Part shown: one piece after another, positions 57,480 through 64,000 of the stretch
Numbering within the stretch: the first letter of the stretch is position 1
Layout of the letters: each line of letters begins with the position of its first letter
DNA from: Gracilaria domingensis
Taxonomy: Eukaryota > Rhodophyta > Florideophyceae > Gracilariales > Gracilariaceae
Direction of reading: 5' to 3'
NCBI GenBank assembly: GCA_022539475.1
Contig: VCMS01000035.1
Coordinates: forward strand, 88,436 to 152,435
DNA: 64,000 bases
Program-made: the position numbers and the translations under genes
The notes under the pieces: model-generated
The model's database searches: none
What the model was told of the DNA's origin: nothing
Seen by the model: the letters and a program-made list of their open reading frames with translations, nothing else

Positions 57480-60400
57480 GCGTAATCAGAGAGTGCAGTA
57501 AAAGCGGATAAAAGCATGCGCGATAATAACGAGCATAAGCTTGCGGATTTTTAGCTGAACGCAATATGCTTGTTTGGCCGCGTATTAGATTTGCAAAGGT
57601 CAAGGGGTTTGAGCTGTTGTCGTCAGTACTGTGTGGACCGAACGGATCAGACTTGCCATTAGGCCATCGCACTTCCTTGTAAGTGCCCATGCGCATGGGC
57701 CACCAAGAATGCTGCAAGCGACGTGGCTAAAACTAGCATGAGTTTCAAGTATAGCCCCTTTTTTGTGAGTTTGTTTCTCAATATGGCCTAGTGGCCCAGT
57801 GGCCTAGTGATCCAATGGCCCAACGGCCCAACGGCCCAATGGCCCAATGGCCAAATGGGTCAGTACACTAACCAAAAGCGGGGCAGTAGTGCTAGTACAT
57901 GTATTTCAGGCTTGCTAATAAATGTGAAGAAGGCTTGATGTTGACAGTACAACAGCTTTCTGGATTTGACTTTGAAAATCATTCTAATCAACGGATGTTG
58001 TTTAGCAGATGCTTTGGCAGCAGGTTTTCATGTGCACGCCAAGAAAGAAGGTATTCATCGATGTGATGGGGTTTGTGAGCCATTCGTTTGATTGTCACCA
58101 GGCCTTTTCATGTGACTGACCGACTAAAGTGAAGAAGTACTATGACTTGACTGACTAAAAAGGCCATTAATCTAACTACAAATTTTGTGGTCATTCTATA
58201 TGCCTATTTAACAAATTGAACACGTTCACATGTTGTGCGATATTTTATCGATCGACGGTCTATAATACATTTTGTTCGTCCATTGTTAAAGTCCTGATGG
58301 TCTTCGTTCTGGATAAAATTTCGAAGAGAGGATTCGACGTCGAAGCTAATCGTGTTCATCGTACAAGGGTTCAGTCGAAGACTATAGTGGGAAGAGAACG
58401 AAGAAAGCACTAGTTCATACAGCGAAAAACACCGTTCTTTGCGGTGGTTGCGATTACAGGTACGAAAGACTTTGCTTGTTTGCCTCAAATCTCTAGAGAA
58501 CAATCACGACAACTATCATCGAACTGTTACATCTCAGTAGTGAGGCTCCCAAGCGTGTTTCGACCCAAGATGTTTAGCAAAATAGACATCATAGCTCGTC
58601 GCAGTGCCAGGGGTGCAAAGGTAGAAGGGAACCCTCCAACGATACGCTTTGGAGTTCGGAGTCTGGACAAGTCAGTGCGTGTAATGGAACCGCGTTTACA
58701 CGTGGTTTTTTCCCACGTGGCGACCCGTATTGCTGCCAGCAACTTGCTAGCATAGGCAATCGGGATTATCGTTTTACCTTCTACCTTACGGTCGGAACCA
58801 AGCGTAGCGACGGCAACACTTCTTTTCGGGCGTACTATGTACATTGGGAACCTCCATCGTTCGCTTCACGCGCAGCGGCATAGACGCTCCTCTCAGAAAC
58901 TGTTCGCGTGCACGTAAACTCTCCCCGATGGTCTGCTCGGTCCTACTGCCACCGTCGCGCACTTTTCGGACGCCATAGACTGACGATTGTCAGCGTCACA
59001 TTGGCTTGTTTCCGCGTTCAATCATTGTAATGCATTCGCAGAATGTTCGCACCGTAATTCGACCACTGTGCGTTTGCTAGACGAACATTCTATAGTTGCA
59101 GTCTTGCTCAAGTGGGGCTGCCCAATGAGCAGAAATTTGGATAGCAATCCCCAGAAGACTCAGAAAGAGCAGATGTGGTGAAGGAGACATGCGAGTTCGG
59201 ATTTGCTTTGCGTTCTTCCCGTTTTTTTCCGCAATTCATGTGAAGGAGGCTCAATCTGCAACTCAGTGAAGTTTCTACGCTGGCCATTACCGGCACCTGT
59301 AGTCCTTTCAGTGGCAAAGATCACCATGCAGTAGCTGCTGTACAGGCTTCCGACCTCTGTTGAGCACCTATACGAGTGCAATAACGATCGCTTCCGCAGA
59401 ACCCACCCTAGTTTGTAGATATTCGTCCAGAACTACGAAAACATCTCCGTCATGGATGAGTCGGTCCTGAAAAGGCATTTTTCATACGATGTCATATTTA
59501 TTTCAGCACGAAGGGAAATCTGTTTCGCTTGAAACACCTGCGACGCCTTTTTCACCCATTCCCTGTAGCGCTCTGAACGGGGATCAGGTGCTTCGCATCA
59601 GGGTTTTGAATGGCTCGTTTTTAGTAGACTCCAGCATGTCTGGCTCTGGCGATGATCCCGAGGACGGTTATGTGAATGACACTGGTAAAATTTTAACAAG
59701 GCTTAGTTTCCAGCTTGTTCCTCCATTTTCATTTTGAATATTTCAAAATACCTAGTTTTTCAAAATTCAAATTTGTATTCAATTTCAATTCAAACTTCTT
59801 TGCGTCTTCTGCATAAGTTATTCTAATTTAGAAGTTCTAGAAACTAGAGATTCTCGCCACAGGCCGACCAGCGTGACGAAATCTTGAAGTGAAGAACCAT
59901 CAATGGTCAATAACAGAAACAGCGGTCGCAGAAAGACTTCCTCGATCTGGTACAGTGGAGATCGCTCTTCACAATCGCAAGGCTCCGCCTTGCAGCTTTG
60001 AAGTGCGCAAGCAATACAATAAATCCAAAGATGTGTTAACAGCAGAGTGCTTGCCTGAAAATTGCTATATTCGTTCGCTTGGGCCTTTTAGCCGTGACAA
60101 AGTCTTAACGAGCAAGTTCATGAGCGAGGGCATACGAAAGAGTTTCTGAATGTTCAAGGTGCTCTTGCTCGTGCCGGATGCTCCCTTCATCCACGCGCCA
60201 AGCTCTCACTACGTAACAAAGAGAGACAGGCTTCACATTACAAACTGCAGTAGGGGTAGCTTCACACCTCGATACCACTTCAGTACTGGATTTTCCGGAC
60301 GAGGAAGTAGATTTATTGAAAAATTTGGGGACTGTGACTAGATCTTTGCTGGTTCTGCCCGCTGTTGGTTCCGTACTTATGGGTGTCGCTGGAGCAACAG

Positions 60401-62220
60401 CGGGCAGCTGAAGCCGACCAGCGTCGATCAGTCACCACCTTCTTGGAATAGAACAAAGGTATTCCTTGATATCTGTCTTTTTTCCCACCCTCCCACGCCT
60501 TTGGTTTTTTCTCACGGACATGATGCATCTTTTGGATGCTTTGTGTAGCTAGATTACTTTGTAATCGAGCTGGTGTTTCCCAGTTATTACTGGAGCACTT
60601 TTACCTACACCAAAAAGTAAAGATCGCTCATAGAGCTGTACCCAAGTGAAACAATAAAAAGAGTATTGGTGGCCTTCGGCTTTTAAAACTTAGCTTTCCC
60701 AGCTGGCAACAGTACCAGGGTACAATGTGTTGCGGCGATTTCTTTTCAACAAAAGTCTAATTGAGACATGCCTTCCGGAATAGATGAAGGTCTTCGTCAG
60801 AAGAAGCTTCGTCATTCTATCTACGGCTGGGCCAGTGAAGGAATGTGTTCAAAGCTTTTCCACTGGAAGGGGAACGAAACGAAAAACAATGCTTCGGGGG
60901 GCACTCTATCCTTCACGAGGGTCTGTAACCACGGAAGGTTGTCCATGTGTGAATGACTAACACATTGCCTATGCCAATCTTTAGAGTTGAAGGGCGCCAC
61001 TTCGTTATCAACAATAGGCCTTGATTTCCACGTATAGCGTCTTCAACAAGACGACGGTTAATTCGAGCGATTCTCAAGATGTCTATCTGTGTCTGTTAAA
61101 CTGTTAAACACTTGCACGCCATGAATTGTTATTGTAAACCTTACACCTGAAGATTTGAAGAGTCTTTCCAGCCATCCGGTGTCCACGACGAAAGGCTAAA
61201 CGTGACTTATGGAATATTCTTCATCAAGATCTTACAGGGTATTAACTTCTCTTTCGACAAGAACAACATGTTTCGCGTTGAATTCTCTTAAAAGACAATC
61301 TCAAAAAAGCAGATTTCTTCAGAATTCAAAACTTGTCGAGTCACTCCCATTCGTTGGACCAACGTAGTCAAAATAACCCTTACTCAATTTCCTTGAGACT
61401 TTCATTGACCACAGAATCTCGGTACATGTAGCGTTCTTCGCATTTAAAGAAGTTATTTCAGCTTGAAATGCTCAGCCCACACAATTTCGAAATCAGGCAA
61501 GAATGTGATATTCTTATCGAAATGGGTCACGTCAACGCGTCTGTTTATAGGATAGCCCAACAAGTGCAACCTTGTTCCGTATTTATAAACGTCCAAGTTT
61601 CTCCCGATATCAGAGATAGGTAAACAGGACCGTACATTGGAACTGGTTGGTATCGATAGGAACCTAATCGATAGGGGGCTTCCTAAGATCTCGATGGTTC
61701 TGGTAGGGATAGTTTCGTTGGGCTTTGTTGGAATAGAAAACTAAACTTCCAGCATACGTTTCTGAAGGAAACTGGAGATAAATTCTGAATGCCTAACTCT
61801 TATTGCCGAGCTAATGGCTGAGAAGCACTCGTTGACCGTTTGTGCTCAAAACAGTCCTTAAATGCAAAACTGCTTCGATCGCATATGTTCTTAGCTCCCC
61901 AACCTCTATAAACCCCTTTCGACATCAATATACTTCGTATCGACAAAGCACAACATCAATACATCTTTTGATAGGATAAGAAAATAACGGTTTAACCTAA
62001 GTCTGCCAGTACGTAAATCATCTTCAGTACCGTCCACAGCTTCCGCACAACAGGAGGGCAAAATAAACTGAACATCACATTCCTTGCATATTGTAGCAAG
62101 TTAGGGGAAGTAGCCGTGGCAGGATGTGATCTGCTGCTCACAGACACTACAAGCATTGGTTAGAGCCTTTGACTTTTTGGTAGATAGCCCAAGCAGATCC
62201 CGACTCTGGTCTCCGATCTT
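57480..62220. other. 4.7-kb interval without a supported gene
   Basis: Many short ORFs on both strands (up to 105 codons) with no recognisable domain or splice structure. 58,440-58,845 holds two overlapping antisense ORFs of about 105 codons. 59,489-60,341 holds several short plus-strand ORFs in different frames that could be a decayed gene. I could not connect them. Confidence 0.45.
57785..57864 (+). repeat. 8-bp minisatellite, ten units
   Basis: Ten units of GGCCCAAT-type octamers (variants GGCCTAGT, GGCCCAGT, GATCCAAT, GGCCCAAC, GGCCAAAT, GGGTCAGT) run without gaps. Confidence 0.9.
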
Positions 62221-62224
62221 CGAC

Positions 62225-62232
62225 TATAAAAG
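62225..62232 (+). promoter_or_regulatory. TATA box of the secreted-protein gene
   Basis: TATAAAAG lies 130 bases upstream of the ATG at 62,355, a plausible core promoter with a leader of about 100 bases. Confidence 0.5.
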
Positions 62233-62354
62233 TGGGACGTGAACGTTCTCATCGACAACTAAGGAGAAGTAGGGCAACAAAACTGCCTTGTGTTGATCGA
62301 TTCTGAATCAGTTGAATTGAGTTCTGCTCTTGTGACAAGATTTTGTCAGATTCT

Positions 62355-62960
62355 ATGGATATCTCTTTCTTGTTCATTACTTGCTCGCTTTTTGCAAGTC
62401 TCTATCATCAGGCAGTGGCAACACCGGCCGATCGTTGTCTAGTTCCAAAGCATGTGGCGCACTGTTTTGATGTCATGCGCGTTGGTGTGAAGTTGGACGA
62501 CCAAACAGCATCTCAGTTTTCTCGTCTGCAGAATAGACTGGAAGGAATCAATATCGGATCTTGCGATTGGCAGCAGTGGGAGGGCCGAAACAATGTGAAA
62601 GAATGTGTGCATGTTCTCTCGAGGCTGGCTGGCGAGTGGGAACTCGAATATGTCGAAGGAGCTGTTGAGCGCCAGGTCATTTTCCCTGCGCTGATCACTG
62701 AACTACCAACTACTTTGGTACCTGTCCATCAAAAAGACTGCACATCGCGGTGCCAGCACGCCTGTTTGAAACTATGTGATAGGATTATGAACAACATTCC
62801 AGCAAGAACCAGTTGTAGGACGGCGTGTATGGACATCGATCTACCTCAAATGGACTACACTCCATCTCCATCTCCTCCGTCACCTCCTACGCCATCTTCT
62901 CTTCCAGCTCCTACACTTTCTCCTGAATTAATCGATTTGGTTGGTACTTTATTTGCTTGA
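62355..62960 (+). CDS. Small secreted cysteine-rich protein with proline-rich tail, 201 aa
   Basis: The frame opens at ATG 62,355 (MDISFLFITCSLFASLYHQAVA), a clear signal peptide. The mature part has about ten cysteines, including a C-terminal cluster CTSRCQHACLKLCDR followed by CRTAC. The last 45 residues are rich in proline, serine and threonine (SPSPPSPPTPSS), a type often found in cell-wall or extracellular proteins. It appears intronless, with a TATA box upstream. I do not recognise the family. Extracellular location is inferred from the signal peptide. Confidence 0.6.
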   Translation: MDISFLFITCSLFASLYHQAVATPADRCLVPKHVAHCFDVMRVGVKLDDQTASQFSRLQNRLEGINIGSCDWQQWEGRNNVKECVHVLSRLAGEWELEYVEGAVERQVIFPALITELPTTLVPVHQKDCTSRCQHACLKLCDRIMNNIPARTSCRTACMDIDLPQMDYTPSPSPPSPPTPSSLPAPTLSPELIDLVGTLFA

Positions 62961-64000
62961 CCATCCAGTACACGAACCTAATCGTAATAGATTCAAATAG
63001 TGGGCATCTCCTAAAAATACAAAACAGATTTTGTATTTTCCCAAGAATTATGCTCTCTAAGAGCATGTCTATCAGTGGGGTCAAATAGCTAAATTGCCAT
63101 TGTTTTAGCTTTGGCAGCCGAGTTTCTATGACATATTGAGACAGCTCATTTTGAGCAGCGTACAAGTATTTCCACGAAGCGTCGCGGCGATGATGAAGCC
63201 AAACTTGTTTTCACTTGTGTTTTCTGATCATGTAAGATTTGGAAGCTCAAAGGGGGGGGGGGGGGGGGGGTCCCGCGATGAGCTTCTTCTGTTCATAGGC
63301 GTAAGTTGGGTGTTGGGTGGAGAAGCGGAGAAGCTAATTCCCAAAGACACATTGGACGTGGTCAGCAGGCTTGCTCCAGTTGTGCCAGTACTGGCTTCCG
63401 AGCATTTTTTATAAGACTGAGTTTCAAGCGTTGGACTTGATCTCCGCTAAGTGCAGGCTTGTACACTTGAGGGCAGACGATGGTGCCGAAGCTCCACTGA
63501 GTTTCAAGATATTGGGCACATTGCATGGCGCGAAGAAGGCACACACACTAAGCGAGAATGATTGCGAACGGTACTTCTACGGGTGTGCGCAAGTAGAGCG
63601 GTTTCATTTAGCATAGCGAAGCCCTCTTTGAAACTGGCGAAATTGGGACAGAGTGTTTCGTAGACGGCTTTGCCATGATATCAATTCCTTGATATCTTTT
63701 TTTGGGTTAACCAAGCTCGCTGTTGTCCACAGGTCCACACGTAGATTTTGCGTACCCCTCAATGGAGTACAATGCCGTCATGCTTACGTTAGAAAGAACA
63801 GTCTTACAGCTTACAGCGGCAGCTGTCAATTGCCGCCGCCTTGCTCCCATAGAAGCCAACGGTCTGAGCTAAGACCCCGGGAACCTTCAAATAAATTGCG
63901 TTCGTTCGTTCGTAAACAACGTGTGAGTCGAAACACCCCCCAATAAAGGTTGCGTTCGTTCGTGAACCAAGGAGTACCCGAACGATGTGCGCAACAGACT
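62961..64000. other. Gene-free right edge with repeats
   Basis: Contains the dispersed repeat fragment at 63,058-63,112 shared with 17,018-17,073, a run of 19 G at 63,252-63,270, and CGTT-type microsatellite pieces at about 63,898-63,914 and 63,952-63,963. No gene is supported. Confidence 0.5.

Overview
The window is nuclear DNA of a eukaryote, most likely a photosynthetic one and plausibly a red alga. This is an inference from a plant-type UPL3 ubiquitin ligase copy, a plastid-type phytol/farnesol kinase fragment, short GT-AG introns of about 60 to 100 bases, tightly packed gene remnants and heavy LTR-retrotransposon load. No rRNA, tRNA, CRISPR or bacterial operon signal was seen.

Layout. 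(1) 1-12,014: tandem satellite, about 12.4 copies of a 962-972 bp unit, running off the left edge. (2) 12,012-16,917: copy A of a CMC/Plavaka-like DNA transposon abutting the satellite. (3) 16,918-24,773: old repeats, including a decayed solo-LTR-like copy (about 17,200-18,784) and two diverged relatives of another repeat (about 19,390 and 21,470), then the gag remnant of a small LTR element. (4) 23,556-52,040: a nest of insertions. An old gag-only LTR element is split by a 26.2-kb Ty3/gypsy element (24,774-51,005, 5-bp duplication TTTAT). That element's integrase is split by a 15.1-kb DNA transposon (32,360-47,444, TA duplication). The DNA transposon carries a 213-bp MITE (TAA duplication). 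The old element's right LTR is separately split by a 654-bp solo LTR (AGGAG duplication). (5) 52,957-57,377: two tandem four-exon genes for three-pass membrane proteins whose layout resembles ionotropic glutamate receptors without a pore loop. (6) 57,480-64,000: mostly gene-free, with one small secreted-protein gene at 62,355-62,960.

The most unusual object is the 15.1-kb DNA transposon. Between its ends lie decayed copies of host genes: Notchless/NLE1 (WD40 ribosome biogenesis factor), a phytol/farnesol kinase cut short, and a nearly full-length UPL3-type HECT ligase. They sit in tight head-to-head and tail-to-tail order, as if one contiguous host segment had been captured. The transposon also carries a dead second copy of the transposase also found at 12-15 kb. 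A second unusual feature is an intact antisense ORF of 160 codons in each 2-kb LTR of the gypsy element. A recognisable but broken homologue lies in the older LTR near 17.6 kb.
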